Source of the DNA: Paenibacillus endophyticus
GTDB taxonomy: Bacteria > Bacillota > Bacilli > Paenibacillales > Paenibacillaceae
Assembly (NCBI RefSeq): GCF_014192395.1
Contig: NZ_JACHXW010000001.1
Coordinates: 62,001-126,000 of the forward strand
Reading direction: 5' to 3'
Length of the DNA: 64,000 bases
Shown: one piece after another, positions 16,905 through 26,601 of the stretch
How positions within the stretch are numbered: position 1 is the first letter of the stretch
Layout: every line of letters begins with the position of its first letter
Made by a program: the position numbers and the translations under genes
The notes under the pieces: generated by a model
The model's input: only the letters and a program-made list of their open reading frames with translations
Told to the model about the DNA's origin: nothing
Database searches by the model: none

Positions 16905-18034
16905 GGGTGTTGCACGTAGTTGTAAATATGAATCGCGGCGGAGCGGAGACCCTGCTGATGAATATGTATCGTCATATTGACCGATCCAAAATTCAGTTTG
17001 ATTTTCTAACATGCAAAGATGGCGTATTTGATGATGAGATTCGAAGCCTAGGCGGAATTATACATCGCATCCCTTATATTACGGAGGCTGGACACAGAGG
17101 TTATTTGAAAGGTTTGGACCATTTTTTTCTCACTCATGCAGATTATAAGGTTGTTCATTCGCACATGGATAAAATGAGCGGTTTTGTACTGAGGGCCGCT
17201 CGTCGAGCAGCTATTCCGATGCGGATTGCACATAGCCACAACACAAGCAGCGAAGGCAGCGTTCCTTCACGCATCTATAAGTGGTATGCAGGAACTTTTG
17301 TGGAGTCGGCAGCGACGCATTATGTTGCTTGCTCAAAAGCAGCGGCTCGTTGGATGTTTCATGAGAAGAAGGACAACGTTCTTATTTTACAAAACGGCAT
17401 TGATTGTGAACAGTTTGCCTATTCAGTAAAAACTCGCTTAAGTATCCGTAAAGAACTCGATATCCCAGAAAATTGTTTCGTGGCAGGGCATGTTGGAAGA
17501 TTCAATTTACAGAAAAATCATGCACAGTTATTAAGTATGTTTAATCAATTGCAGAATGAGAAACCGAACAGTATACTCCTGCTAGTTGGTGATGGTCCGC
17601 TTCGGCCAGAAATGGAGCAAAAGGCAACGGAACTTGGCATTCGCAATAAAGTCATCTTTCTAGGAATTCGAAGCGATATCCATCGTATCCTCCAGGCGGT
17701 TGATGTGTTTGTATTTCCTTCGCATCATGAAGGACTTCCGGTTACGTTAATAGAAGCACAAGCTGCTGGGCTGCCTTGCGTGATATCCGATCAGATTACC
17801 GAGGAAGTCGATATCGGAATTGGTTTGATCAAGTATTTTTCTCTAAAGAATGAGGCATCAGGTTTAAGTGAAATCCTTGAGGCAGCTAAAAAACCTAAGC
17901 GTATGGTCCCGTTAACCGCCTTTTCCAACAATGGATACGATATTAAACAAACGGTACAAGTAGCAACATCATTTTATTTAAATCAATTCGAGGTGAATCA
18001 TGAAGATGTTAACGGTTTTTACGCCCACTTATAA
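16889..18034 (+). CDS. epsF: GT4 glycosyltransferase, EpsF-like
   Basis: 381 residues. The N-terminus VLHVVVNMNRGGAETLLMN and the following SKIQFDFLTC segment are hallmarks of EpsF. The donor-site region reads FPSHHEGLPVTLIEAQAAGL. It is translationally coupled to both neighbours by overlaps (16 and 35 bases). It is a cytoplasmic or membrane-associated glycosyltransferase for repeat-unit assembly. Confidence 0.88.
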   Translation: MGGPLRVLHVVVNMNRGGAETLLMNMYRHIDRSKIQFDFLTCKDGVFDDEIRSLGGIIHRIPYITEAGHRGYLKGLDHFFLTHADYKVVHSHMDKMSGFVLRAARRAAIPMRIAHSHNTSSEGSVPSRIYKWYAGTFVESAATHYVACSKAAARWMFHEKKDNVLILQNGIDCEQFAYSVKTRLSIRKELDIPENCFVAGHVGRFNLQKNHAQLLSMFNQLQNEKPNSILLLVGDGPLRPEMEQKATELGIRNKVIFLGIRSDIHRILQAVDVFVFPSHHEGLPVTLIEAQAAGLPCVISDQITEEVDIGIGLIKYFSLKNEASGLSEILEAAKKPKRMVPLTAFSNNGYDIKQTVQVATSFYLNQFEVNHEDVNGFYAHL

Positions 18035-18923
18035 TCGGGCTTACTGCTTGCATCAAGTCTATGAGAGTTTGCTACGACAGACTTGCACTGATTTTGAATG
18101 GCTTATTATAGACGATGGCTCGAGCGACAATACAAAGGAATTGGTTGCCGGATGGATAGAAGAGCAGCATATACCAATTACCTATGTGTTTCAGCAGAAC
18201 CAAGGCATGCATGGAGCACATAATACAGCATATGAGAGGATCGAAACGGAACTGAACGTTTGCATTGATTCTGATGATTATATGCCCGATGATGCGGTGG
18301 AGCATATTGTTACCTTCTGGAACGAACATCGCAGCGATAAGTTTTGCGGTTTCGCAGGGCTCGATGCTTATACAAATGGTGAAACTGTCGGTTCGAAGCT
18401 TCCGCTTCATCTTGCTAGCTCAACCTTGTTTGATTTATATCATAAACATGGCGTAATAGGCGATAAGAAGTTAGTCTATCGTAGTTCACTGACTAAGCTG
18501 CATCCATACCCGCTGTTTGAAGGGGAAAACTATGTGGGTCTCGATTATAAGTATCATTTGCTGAATCAGCAATATGAGCTTCTGCTGCTAAATGAAGTAC
18601 TTTGCCATGTGGAATATTTAGCGGACGGGTCTTCACGCAATATGCTTAAGCAATATCGGAGAAACCCAAAAGGGTTCGCGTTTTATCGAAAGTCTCTGAT
18701 AAACTTGCCTGTTGGCAGTACTGGATTCAAATACCGTCAAGCTGTTCATTATGTATCGAGCAGTCTGTTATCGAGGAACAAGAACATGCTGAAAGAAATG
18801 CCTTTCAAGGCATTGATTGTATCGGCGTTAATACCGGGTTTGCTGTTGTTTGGCTATATCAAGATAAAAACGCGTAGAGAATATGTGCTGAAAGGGATGG
18901 CCAATGACTATCCTATGGCTTAA
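18000..18923 (+). CDS. GT2 glycosyltransferase
   Basis: 307 residues of the GT2 A-fold: VFTPTYNRAYCLHQVYESLL, DDGSSDNT and the metal site DSDDY at about residue 91-95. A membrane-associated C-terminal hydrophobic segment (ALIVSALIPGLLLFGYI) lies near 275-295. It occupies the part of the operon where B. subtilis encodes EpsE, but similarity to EpsE is only at family level, so no symbol or clutch function is given. It overlaps epsF by 35 bases and epsG by 20. Confidence 0.85.
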   Translation: MKMLTVFTPTYNRAYCLHQVYESLLRQTCTDFEWLIIDDGSSDNTKELVAGWIEEQHIPITYVFQQNQGMHGAHNTAYERIETELNVCIDSDDYMPDDAVEHIVTFWNEHRSDKFCGFAGLDAYTNGETVGSKLPLHLASSTLFDLYHKHGVIGDKKLVYRSSLTKLHPYPLFEGENYVGLDYKYHLLNQQYELLLLNEVLCHVEYLADGSSRNMLKQYRRNPKGFAFYRKSLINLPVGSTGFKYRQAVHYVSSSLLSRNKNMLKEMPFKALIVSALIPGLLLFGYIKIKTRREYVLKGMANDYPMA

Positions 18924-19977
18924 CTTAATCGTCGTATTTTCATTTGCTCTTATTTCAAGATATTTTGCTGTTAAGGCAGCAGTCGGTCCAACCTTTCTAC
19001 AGCCTAACAAAATAATGGCAGCAGCTGCTGCCTTAACACTTATCCTTGTTTCAGGTTTAAGAAACAATATAGGAGATACCTTCTTCTATATGCATGCTTA
19101 TACGGTGGATAGGTTTGATTGGCAGTCTGTTATTCAAAAAAAGGATATGGGATTTGGCATATTGCAGCTTCTTCTCAAACAAATCTCTAATGATCCACAA
19201 ATCCTGCTTATGACAACTGCATTCGTAACAAATATGCTGATTGCAATCGTAATGTATAAATATTCTCGTTTCTATGAATTGAGCATTTATGTATACATAA
19301 CCTCAGGAGCATTTATCGTTTCTATGAATGGTCTTAGGCAATTTCTAGCTGCAGCTATTGTATTTGCAGCAACGAAAGCATTGTTTGACGGGAAAATGAA
19401 AACATATATGGCAGTTGTGTTATTTGCTGCGGTTTTTCATCAGAGCGCTCTCGTCATGTTACCTCTTTACTTCATTGTCAGAAGAAAAGCTTGGACAGGG
19501 ACGACCTTTTTTTTATTGTCAATAGCAATTATGGTTGTTGTTGGTTTTAATCAATTTTCTGATTTATTATTTCAAGCAATTCAAGGAACACAATACGCCC
19601 ATTATCAAAATTTCCAAGAAGGCGGAGCGAGCATCATTCGTGTATTCATATATGCAGTTCCGTTACTAATATGTTTCTTGGGAAGGGAGAAACTGAGATC
19701 ATTATTTCCAAAAGTTGATATATTAGTGAATCTATCTATTATTGGAATTGTGCTCATGATTATCTCGACTCAAAACTGGATATTTGCTAGAATGACGATT
19801 TATTTTAATCTCTATCAATTAATTTTAATTGGTTGGATCGTGAAGATATTTCGAGAGAAGGACCAAAAATTGGTTTATTTCGCCATATTGATCTTTTATT
19901 TACTGTTCTTTTATTTTGAAAGTGTTGTTGCGCTTGATATCAGATATACAAGCGACTATTTAAAATGGCCATCTTAA
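18904..19977 (+). CDS. epsG: EpsG-type polysaccharide polymerase (Wzy-like)
   Basis: 357 residues with about ten membrane helices. The family segment LVSGLRNNIGDTFFYMHAY lies after the first helices and MNGLRQFLAAAIVFAATKAL in the middle, as in EpsG. It should join lipid-linked repeat units outside the membrane. From about here the base composition becomes more AT-rich than in epsC or gtaB. Confidence 0.88.
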   Translation: MTILWLNLIVVFSFALISRYFAVKAAVGPTFLQPNKIMAAAAALTLILVSGLRNNIGDTFFYMHAYTVDRFDWQSVIQKKDMGFGILQLLLKQISNDPQILLMTTAFVTNMLIAIVMYKYSRFYELSIYVYITSGAFIVSMNGLRQFLAAAIVFAATKALFDGKMKTYMAVVLFAAVFHQSALVMLPLYFIVRRKAWTGTTFFLLSIAIMVVVGFNQFSDLLFQAIQGTQYAHYQNFQEGGASIIRVFIYAVPLLICFLGREKLRSLFPKVDILVNLSIIGIVLMIISTQNWIFARMTIYFNLYQLILIGWIVKIFREKDQKLVYFAILIFYLLFFYFESVVALDIRYTSDYLKWPS

Positions 19978-19987
19978 AGGAGGCAGA

Positions 19988-20731
19988 ATGGTGAACGAAG
20001 CGGAACAAATTCCTCGCATATTGCATTACTGCTGGTTCGGCAGGGGGGAGAAACCTCGGAAAATCGTGAAGTGCATGAAAAGCTGGGAAAAGCATCTAGG
20101 GGATTTTCAAGTCATAGAGTGGAATGAAGACAACTTTGATATCTCTTCCATTCGATATGTGAAAGAAGCGTATGAAGCGCGCAAATATGCTTTCGTGAGT
20201 GATTATGTTCGTTTATATGCGTTATATTTGCACGGAGGCATCTATTTGGACACCGATGTTGAAGTAATCAAGCCATTGGATAAGTTTCTTGGTCATGAGG
20301 CTTTCTCAGGCTTTGAAGATCAACGCTTTTTACAATCAGGTACAATGGGAGCAGCGAAAAAGCATCCGTGGATCAAAGAGTTACTTGATAATTACGATAA
20401 GAGAAGCTTTTTACTTCCTGGAGGGAAGCTCGATACAACGACCAACACGGCCGTTATAACTGAAATATGCAGCCGGCATGATCTTCAATTAAACGGTGAG
20501 TTTCAAGTATTGTCTAACGGTGTGACCTTTTATCCTCGTACATATTTCAGCCCATATGATTATATCGATGGCGGTAATTACATAACTAATGACAGCTACA
20601 CCATTCATCATTTCGCTCAATCTTGGCTGCCTGCGCATGTTCGCTTTAGGGGCGAAGTAAAGAAGGCCGTAAGCCGCGTCGTCGGCCCAGCAGTCATCTC
20701 CAAAATGAGAAAGCTGCTCTCTTCCAATTAA
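19988..20731 (+). CDS. GT32-like glycosyltransferase
   Basis: 247 residues of the capsular GT32 (Och1-like, DXD) family. N-terminal IPRILHYCWFGRGEKP, then SDYVRLYALYLHGGIYLDTDVE with the D-x-D metal site, and a C-terminal HHFAQSW segment. The start follows AAAGGAGG. It probably adds a sugar to the growing repeat unit. B. subtilis eps has no direct equivalent at this point. Confidence 0.87.
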   Translation: MVNEAEQIPRILHYCWFGRGEKPRKIVKCMKSWEKHLGDFQVIEWNEDNFDISSIRYVKEAYEARKYAFVSDYVRLYALYLHGGIYLDTDVEVIKPLDKFLGHEAFSGFEDQRFLQSGTMGAAKKHPWIKELLDNYDKRSFLLPGGKLDTTTNTAVITEICSRHDLQLNGEFQVLSNGVTFYPRTYFSPYDYIDGGNYITNDSYTIHHFAQSWLPAHVRFRGEVKKAVSRVVGPAVISKMRKLLSSN

Positions 20732-20764
20732 AAGCCATTATTTCAATATCAGGAGCTCATATCG

Positions 20765-21373
20765 ATGATAAAAAGATTATTTGATCTCGTCCTCTCAGCT
20801 GTTCTTTTGGTGCTGCTTTCCCCGATTATTGCATTAACCGCAATCCTTGTGCGCTTCAAGCTGGGGGCACCGATTGTGTTCAAGCAGCAGCGTCCTGGCT
20901 TGCATGGCGTTCCGTTCTACGTGTACAAACTTCGTACGATGACCTCCGAGAAAGACAGTATGGGCAAGCTGCTGCCTGATCATCTGAGGCTTACAGCTTT
21001 CGGCAGTCTGATGCGCAAATTCAGTCTGGATGAGCTGCTGCAGCTTGTAAATGTCCTGAAAGGCGAGCTTAGCCTCATTGGGCCGCGTCCTCTCCTAATG
21101 GAATATTTGCCGCTGTACAACACCGAACAGGCTAAACGTCACTTAGTACGCCCAGGCATAACAGGATGGGCGCAAGTACATGGCAGAAATGCGGTTTCGT
21201 GGGAAGAAAGATTCCAGCATGATGTCTGGTATGTTGAGAATCAAAGCTTTATGCTGGATCTCAAAATTTTGGCCATGACGGTAAAGAAGGTCATTAGGTC
21301 TGAAGGGGTCTCGAATGGCAATCATGTCACGATGCCTGTATTTCAAGGTACGACGACAAGCAGTGAAGGGTAA
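20765..21373 (+). CDS. epsL: EpsL-type undecaprenyl-phosphate sugar transferase
   Basis: 202 residues, the same length as B. subtilis EpsL. One N-terminal helix (VLSAVLLVLLSPIIALTAIL), then the catalytic segment with KLRTMT, SLDELLQLVNVLKGELSLIGPRP and RPGITGWAQVHGRN. It starts repeat-unit synthesis by loading the first sugar phosphate onto undecaprenyl phosphate. A terminator-like hairpin follows its stop inside the operon. Confidence 0.93.
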   Translation: MIKRLFDLVLSAVLLVLLSPIIALTAILVRFKLGAPIVFKQQRPGLHGVPFYVYKLRTMTSEKDSMGKLLPDHLRLTAFGSLMRKFSLDELLQLVNVLKGELSLIGPRPLLMEYLPLYNTEQAKRHLVRPGITGWAQVHGRNAVSWEERFQHDVWYVENQSFMLDLKILAMTVKKVIRSEGVSNGNHVTMPVFQGTTTSSEG

Positions 21374-21420
21374 AGCCATTTCTCAAGCGGCAGCATAGCT
21401 TGGGGAATGGCTTATTTTAT
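21373..21420 (+). terminator. intra-operon terminator between epsL and epsN
   Basis: AAGCCATT (21373-21380) pairs with AATGGCTT (21406-21413), extended by CTCAAGC/GCTTGGG inside, and ATTTTATT follows. A terminator within one operon is the expected substrate of the EAR-type antitermination RNA upstream of epsC. Confidence 0.6.
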
Positions 21421-21441
21421 TGGAAAAGGAAGTGTGGCAGC

Positions 21442-22623
21442 GTGTCGACAAATGAAATGAAACGAATCTATTTATCTCCACCGCATATGAGCGGGAAGGA
21501 ACAGAGCTATATTGACGAGGCTTTTGAAACCAATTGGATTGCACCGTTGGGACCGCACATTGATGCCTTTGAGAAACAAATGGCGGCTTATGTGGGGACG
21601 GCAGACGCGGTAGCAGTTAGCTCGGGAACGGCTGCGATCCATCTAGCTTTGCAACTGCTTGGCGTAGGTACGGGAGATAAGGTGTTTTGCTCCAGTTTCA
21701 CTTTTGTAGCAAGCGCTAATCCGATTCGGTATTGTCATGCGGAGCCTGTATTTATTGACTCGGAGCCGGAAACCTGGAATATGTCGCCTTCGGCATTAAA
21801 GCGGGCATTCGAAGATGCCGATCGCAGAGGAGAGCTGCCGAAAGCCGTTATCGTCGTACATTTGTACGGGCAAGTATCCAAGATGGATGAGTTGATGGCA
21901 TTGTGTGAGCAGTATGAAGTGCCTTTAATTGAAGACGCAGCGGAATCGCTGGGGTCTACGTACAAAGGGAAACAGAGCGGATCATTCGGGAAGCTAGGCA
22001 TTTTCTCATTCAACGGAAACAAGATTATAACGACGTCAGGCGGAGGGATGCTCGTATCTGATGATGTGGAGCTCCTTAGAAAAGCACGCTTCCTTGCTAC
22101 GCAGGCAAGAGATACAGCACCGCATTACCAGCATAGCAGCATGGGATTCAACTATCGGATGAGCAATATATTGGCAGGTGTTGGAAGGGCTCAGCTTGAG
22201 GTAATAGACGATCGCGTCGCGGCTAGAAGAGCGATATTCGATAATTATGTACGGGCATTCTCGGCTAGGCAAGGCGTAAGCTTTATGCCTGAGCTGAACG
22301 GTACGCGCTCAAACCGCTGGCTGTCGACCCTCGTTTTGGACAAGGAAGAGACGGATGCAACCGTTACAGAGCTGCTGGCCACGATGGAAGCTGCGAATAT
22401 TGAGGCGCGCCCGTTATGGAAGCCACTTCACTTGCAGCCGCTGTTCGAAGGTACTCGCTTTTATGCCCATGCGGGCGAGATAGCTGTCTGCGAAAGGCTG
22501 TTCGAAAGCGGGCTTTGTTTGCCGTCAGGTTCCAGCATGTCATTCGTTGATCAGGTGAGAGTGATGGACTGCATGAATGTGGTATTTGATAAAGCAGTCG
22601 AAAAAAGCGTACAGTCTGCTTAG
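21442..22623 (+). CDS. epsN: EpsN-type PLP sugar aminotransferase
   Basis: 393 residues from a GTG that follows AAAAGGAAGTG; an earlier in-frame ATG lies inside the preceding hairpin. DegT/DnrJ/EryC1 family, with SGTAAIHLALQLLGVGTGD, DAAESLGSTYKGKQSG and the PLP lysine in FSFNGNKIITTSGGG at about residue 193. It should aminate the keto sugar made by EpsC, and its product is the expected substrate of the EpsM acetyltransferase next door. Confidence 0.92.
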   Translation: MSTNEMKRIYLSPPHMSGKEQSYIDEAFETNWIAPLGPHIDAFEKQMAAYVGTADAVAVSSGTAAIHLALQLLGVGTGDKVFCSSFTFVASANPIRYCHAEPVFIDSEPETWNMSPSALKRAFEDADRRGELPKAVIVVHLYGQVSKMDELMALCEQYEVPLIEDAAESLGSTYKGKQSGSFGKLGIFSFNGNKIITTSGGGMLVSDDVELLRKARFLATQARDTAPHYQHSSMGFNYRMSNILAGVGRAQLEVIDDRVAARRAIFDNYVRAFSARQGVSFMPELNGTRSNRWLSTLVLDKEETDATVTELLATMEAANIEARPLWKPLHLQPLFEGTRFYAHAGEIAVCERLFESGLCLPSGSSMSFVDQVRVMDCMNVVFDKAVEKSVQSA

Positions 22624-22630
22624 GAGAAGC

Positions 22631-23287
22631 CTAGAGATATCGTTCGCCTTGTACTCTTGCACGAAGTGCCTTAGCAGGCGTTCCGTAAGCAACCATATAT
22701 GCTGCAATGTCGGTTAAGACGGTAGAGCCAGCGCCAATTACGGTGTGCTCGCCGATTGTTTTGCCATGAATGATGGCTGCTCCCAGCGATACGACTGAGT
22801 AGTCGCCAATATGAACGTTTCCGCCTGTACACGCACCCGGCGCCAACGTTACATAGTTTCCGATCCTTGTATCATGCTCGGCAACGCTATTCGCGTATAA
22901 GATGCAATGTTCGCTGATTCGTGTATCGCTGCCAATGACGCTGCCAGCCATAATGACTGTACCGCTTCCAATTTGTGCACCCCTGGCTACTGATGCGTTT
23001 GGATGGACTGCCGTGATGAAGGAAAAGCGCGGTAGAATATTTTTGATTTTTTCGACGACAGCTGCTCGTGTCCAATTATCGCCAATAGCGACAATCCCGC
23101 TGCTCGCAAGCGCTTCATGCTGTACCAGACATTGCTCATTGCCTAGAATCTCATAGCCATAAAAGGATGTGCCAGAGGGCTTCAGACCGTCAATGATGCC
23201 GACGATCTGGTATATGCCGGTTTTCTCAATGGTATCTATCACGGCTTTGGCATGACCGCCAGCGCCGAATACGATAATATTTTTCAT
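22631..23287 (-). CDS. epsM: EpsM-type (NeuD family) sugar O/N-acetyltransferase
   Basis: 218 residues from an ATG preceded by AAGGAGG at 10 bases. N-terminal Rossmann-like GAGGHAKAVIDTIE, then hexapeptide repeats of a left-handed beta helix (GAQIGSGTVIMAGSVIG and following) and a C-terminal VAYGTPAKALR. It should acetylate the amino sugar made by EpsN. It is inverted relative to the eps operon and converges on epsN with only 7 bases between stops, so it needs its own promoter from the 23.3-kb gap. Confidence 0.9.
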   Translation of the reverse strand: MKNIIVFGAGGHAKAVIDTIEKTGIYQIVGIIDGLKPSGTSFYGYEILGNEQCLVQHEALASSGIVAIGDNWTRAAVVEKIKNILPRFSFITAVHPNASVARGAQIGSGTVIMAGSVIGSDTRISEHCILYANSVAEHDTRIGNYVTLAPGACTGGNVHIGDYSVVSLGAAIIHGKTIGEHTVIGAGSTVLTDIAAYMVAYGTPAKALRARVQGERYL

Positions 23288-23382
23288 ATCCCTAATGCCT
23301 CCTTGCATATAGTCGTTCCAAACGGCTCTTTCATTCTAGCAGATATTAGGTTGTTTTTGTAAGCGTAAAGAGAGAATGACGA

Positions 23383-23435
23383 TTGACAGATATTAGGGAA
23401 GGTGTTAATCTGTACTTGTGTTCGTTTTAAAGAAC
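23383..23435 (+). promoter_or_regulatory. promoter of the second EPS block with SinR-type operator
   Basis: TTGACA (23383), 17 bases, TAATCT (23406-23411). The palindrome GTTCGTTTTAAAGAAC (23420-23435) lies just after the expected start site, and a half site GTTCG follows 30 bases later (23450). Repression would therefore block clearance, not -35/-10 recognition. Confidence 0.72.
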
Positions 23436-23485
23436 AAAAATTATTTTTTGTTCGCTACTGGCTAATTAGTATGAAGGAGAAATTC

Positions 23486-24697
23486 ATGAATAACGATGTC
23501 ACTCTCCATAATGAAGACTTGTCTGATGAATTGAGACTCATGCTCTCGATTCTTTCCATGGATAATAAGGCCGAGATCACTTTCGATCTGCAGGAGCTGC
23601 TCCGTCATGCGGATTGGGATCGATTTATTGAGCTGGCCAGGCATCACAGGGTGTTTCCGTCACTTAACCATAAGCTGCAGAAGCTGAAAGCGAATGGTAT
23701 CCCTGTGTTTGTGTCGCAATTGTTTCAGCGCGATTATTATCGGAATACGCTGCAAATGCTCACATTAAGCGGAGAAATGGAGCAGCTTGCCAAATTGTTC
23801 TCTGACAATGGCATACGTTCATTATTTCTAAAGGGACCCGTAATTGCCGCCGACTTGTACGGAGATGTATCGCTGCGAACCTCATGTGATTTGGATTTGC
23901 TCATACCCATTGATGATCTAGAGAGAACGGAAAACCTGCTCCTCTCTTGCGGATATGTGAAGGATGATTATATTTTGACCGTATTGAACGATTGGAAATG
24001 GCGCCATCATCATACTTCCTTTATGCATCCAGACAAAAAGATTAAGGTAGAGGTCCATTGGAGACTCAATCCAGCTCCAGCTAAGGAACCGAAATTCGAG
24101 GATCTTTGGGAGAGGAGAAGACAAAGCTCATTAATCTCGCGCCCTATCTATTATTTGGGCAGAGAGGATCTATTCATGTTTTTAGTCTCACATGGTGCGC
24201 GTCACGGCTGGTCAAGGCTTCGGTGGCTGCTGGATATTAAACAGTTGCTCGAACAGAAAGTAGATTGGACCAAGCTGATTTACCTTCTTCGCAAGCATCA
24301 GTTCTCGCATATCGGGGGGCAGGCCTTACTGTTAATAGCCAGATTGTTCGCTGTGCCGCTTCGTGAGGAAATGAAGCCCTTGTTAAGTGATAGAAGAGCA
24401 GAATGGTCGGCTGAGGATGCCATGTTCTACGTGCATCGAATGATTAATTTACATAATCCTCCCTTGTCGGAGGAAGTAGACCGCTATCATAGGAAGTATC
24501 TTTTTGGATTGCTTACGATTAGGCAGAAGATCATGTTTCTCGCAAGCTTTCTGTACCCTTATCCGGAAGACGCCAAAACGCTGCCGCTCCCCAAAGCGCT
24601 CCATTTTCTCTATTTCCCTCTTCGTCCTTTCATTTGGGGGTGGAGGAAAATTCGAAGGGGGTCAGCTAAGCAGGCAGGAAAAGAACTGGAGAAATAG
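23486..24697 (+). CDS. nucleotidyltransferase-fold protein (NTP_transf_5 family)
   Basis: 403 residues from an ATG preceded by GAAGGAGA. The region LKGPVIAADLYGDVSLRTSCDLDLLI is the hallmark of the uncharacterised NTP_transf_5 family, with the nucleotidyltransferase acids in DLDLL at about residue 137-141. The C-terminal half is helical and basic. Members often occur beside polysaccharide and peptide-natural-product genes; the substrate is unknown. First gene of the second EPS block, under its own SinR-type operator. Confidence 0.8.
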   Translation: MNNDVTLHNEDLSDELRLMLSILSMDNKAEITFDLQELLRHADWDRFIELARHHRVFPSLNHKLQKLKANGIPVFVSQLFQRDYYRNTLQMLTLSGEMEQLAKLFSDNGIRSLFLKGPVIAADLYGDVSLRTSCDLDLLIPIDDLERTENLLLSCGYVKDDYILTVLNDWKWRHHHTSFMHPDKKIKVEVHWRLNPAPAKEPKFEDLWERRRQSSLISRPIYYLGREDLFMFLVSHGARHGWSRLRWLLDIKQLLEQKVDWTKLIYLLRKHQFSHIGGQALLLIARLFAVPLREEMKPLLSDRRAEWSAEDAMFYVHRMINLHNPPLSEEVDRYHRKYLFGLLTIRQKIMFLASFLYPYPEDAKTLPLPKALHFLYFPLRPFIWGWRKIRRGSAKQAGKELEK

Positions 24698-24723
24698 ATT
24701 AGCCGATTGCGAGGTGGATTTGA

Positions 24724-25374
24724 ATGAACATATTTAGAAAAATTGCTAGTACGATAATCAGTCAAATCCGTAGTAGGGGACTAATAAGTTCTATTGCTAT
24801 GAATCGTTCCCAATTCTTCGGAATGCTGAGAGGATTATTATACAAACTGCTCTATTTCAACAATATTCATGCGTCTTTATTCACCATTCAGGCAAACAGC
24901 ACCATTGAAATTTTTAACAAGCGTGCCAAAGTGGACATTGGAAATTTCGTGTTCATACGAAAGAATGTAAGTATACGTTTAGACTTTGATGGCAAGCTGA
25001 CATTAGGTGAGAAAGTATTTATAAATGATAATTGTAATATTAATTGCGTCCATAAAATAATGATTGGAAAAGGATCGAAGATAGCGCCTAATGTGTGCAT
25101 TAATGATCATGATCACAACTATAAGTCTGTGGATGGTGAACATCTTCTTAAAGGAGAAGTTATTATAGGCAGCAACGTTTGGGTCGGATCCAACGTCGTC
25201 ATTCTTCGAGATACGTACATAGGCGACAACGCAGTTATTGCTGCTGGCAGTGTTGTAAAGGGAAATATCCCTGCAAATACGTTGTTTTTAAATAAGAGGG
25301 AAAATAAACATATTAGCTATAAGGAACCCAAATCGACCATTAATAATTTGTATCAAGTGAAGGAATCGATATGA
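24724..25374 (+). CDS. hexapeptide-repeat acyltransferase
   Basis: 216 residues. The C-terminal half is a left-handed beta helix with the acetyltransferase signature (NDHDHNYKSVDGEHL, then VIIGSNVWVGSNVVILRDTYIGDNAVIAAGSVV), of the WbbJ/maltose acetyltransferase type. It should O-acetylate a sugar of the repeat unit. Codon use is AT-rich. It overlaps the next gene by 4 bases. Confidence 0.85.
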   Translation: MNIFRKIASTIISQIRSRGLISSIAMNRSQFFGMLRGLLYKLLYFNNIHASLFTIQANSTIEIFNKRAKVDIGNFVFIRKNVSIRLDFDGKLTLGEKVFINDNCNINCVHKIMIGKGSKIAPNVCINDHDHNYKSVDGEHLLKGEVIIGSNVWVGSNVVILRDTYIGDNAVIAAGSVVKGNIPANTLFLNKRENKHISYKEPKSTINNLYQVKESI

Positions 25375-26570
25375 AAAAGCAAATATTAATTTCTGTATAT
25401 GACATGGAGATTGGCGGAATTGAAAGAAGCTTAATCAATATGCTGGAAAGCTTTGATTACGAAACTTATGATGTGGATCTATTGGTATTTAGCCATCAAG
25501 GAGAGTTTATGAGTCTCATTCCAAGTATGGTTAATTTACTGCCTGAAAAGAGCCAATACAGTGTGTTTCGAAAACCTCTTAAGCAATGCCTACGAGAAGG
25601 CCACTATATGGCAACATTGATTCGATTAGTTTGCAAGAATGCAGCGATTCTGAAAGCAAGAAAGCGTAAATTGAGCGAAGGATCTGGTTATATTCAGATG
25701 CAGCTTACTAGCAAATACACCTCTTACATTATCCCGCCTATAACCAAAGAGTATGATCTTACAATTAGCTATGCTTGGCCACATGATTTTGCAGCAAACA
25801 AGGTGAAATCAAAGCGAAAGATCGCTTGGATTCATACCGATTACAGCAAGCTGGAAATTGATAATCAGCTAGACTTGATTGCTTGGAATAAATTCGACTA
25901 CATTGCATCCATATCTGAGGCTTGCACAGAGTCCTTTCTGCTGAAATATCCTTTATTAAAGAATAAAATTACAGTTATTGAGAACATTACTTCACCAAAT
26001 TTCATAAAAAGGATGGCAGAAGAATTATATGAGAATAAAGTAGCTTTGGAGGAGAGCTTTCAAATTGTGTCTGTAGGGCGACTTTCTTATGTAAAGGGTT
26101 TTGACATGGCAGTCCAGGCATTGAGAAAGCTGCATGATAAAGGATTAACTGCTTTGAAATGGTATGTGGTAGGTTATGGCGGCTATGAGGCTGAATTAAA
26201 GGCATTGATTGCTGAATATGGTTTGGAAGGCAAGTTTGTGCTTTTAGGAAAAAAAACTAACCCGTATCCTTACATAAAAGATTGTGATCTTTATGTACAG
26301 CCGTCTAGATATGAGGGAAAAGCGGTAACGGTTACGGAAGCGCAAATATTAGGTAAGCCGATTATTATTACTAATTATCCAACAGCAGGAAGCCAAGTGG
26401 AGAATGGCGTAGACGGACTTATTTGCGAGCTTAGTCCGGATGGTATTGCAACTGCAATTGAACAAGTATACCGCAGTAAAGAGCTGCAGAGTGTACTTGA
26501 GAATAACATTAAAGACAAGGATTTCAGTAACAGCCATGAACTAATGAAGCTATACCAAATAATTATGTAG
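25371..26570 (+). CDS. GT4 glycosyltransferase, paralogue 1 of 3
   Basis: 399 residues with N-terminal GGIERSLINMLESFDYETYDV and donor site VQPSRYEGKAVTVTEAQILGKPIIITN. It is clearly paralogous over its whole length to the proteins encoded at 28823 and 30028 (same HTDYSKL/HNDYD region, same YPYI motif before the donor site). Possibly adds successive identical linkages in the second polymer. Confidence 0.86.
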   Translation: MKKQILISVYDMEIGGIERSLINMLESFDYETYDVDLLVFSHQGEFMSLIPSMVNLLPEKSQYSVFRKPLKQCLREGHYMATLIRLVCKNAAILKARKRKLSEGSGYIQMQLTSKYTSYIIPPITKEYDLTISYAWPHDFAANKVKSKRKIAWIHTDYSKLEIDNQLDLIAWNKFDYIASISEACTESFLLKYPLLKNKITVIENITSPNFIKRMAEELYENKVALEESFQIVSVGRLSYVKGFDMAVQALRKLHDKGLTALKWYVVGYGGYEAELKALIAEYGLEGKFVLLGKKTNPYPYIKDCDLYVQPSRYEGKAVTVTEAQILGKPIIITNYPTAGSQVENGVDGLICELSPDGIATAIEQVYRSKELQSVLENNIKDKDFSNSHELMKLYQIIM

Positions 26571-26601
26571 TAATACAAGCAAGAGAGGTGAAAAATCAGC
26601 T

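Noticed and set aside
23341-23397. Direct repeat AGATATTAGG (23341 and 23388)
   Set aside because: Only 10 bases, two copies, and part of it overlaps the promoter; no clear role.
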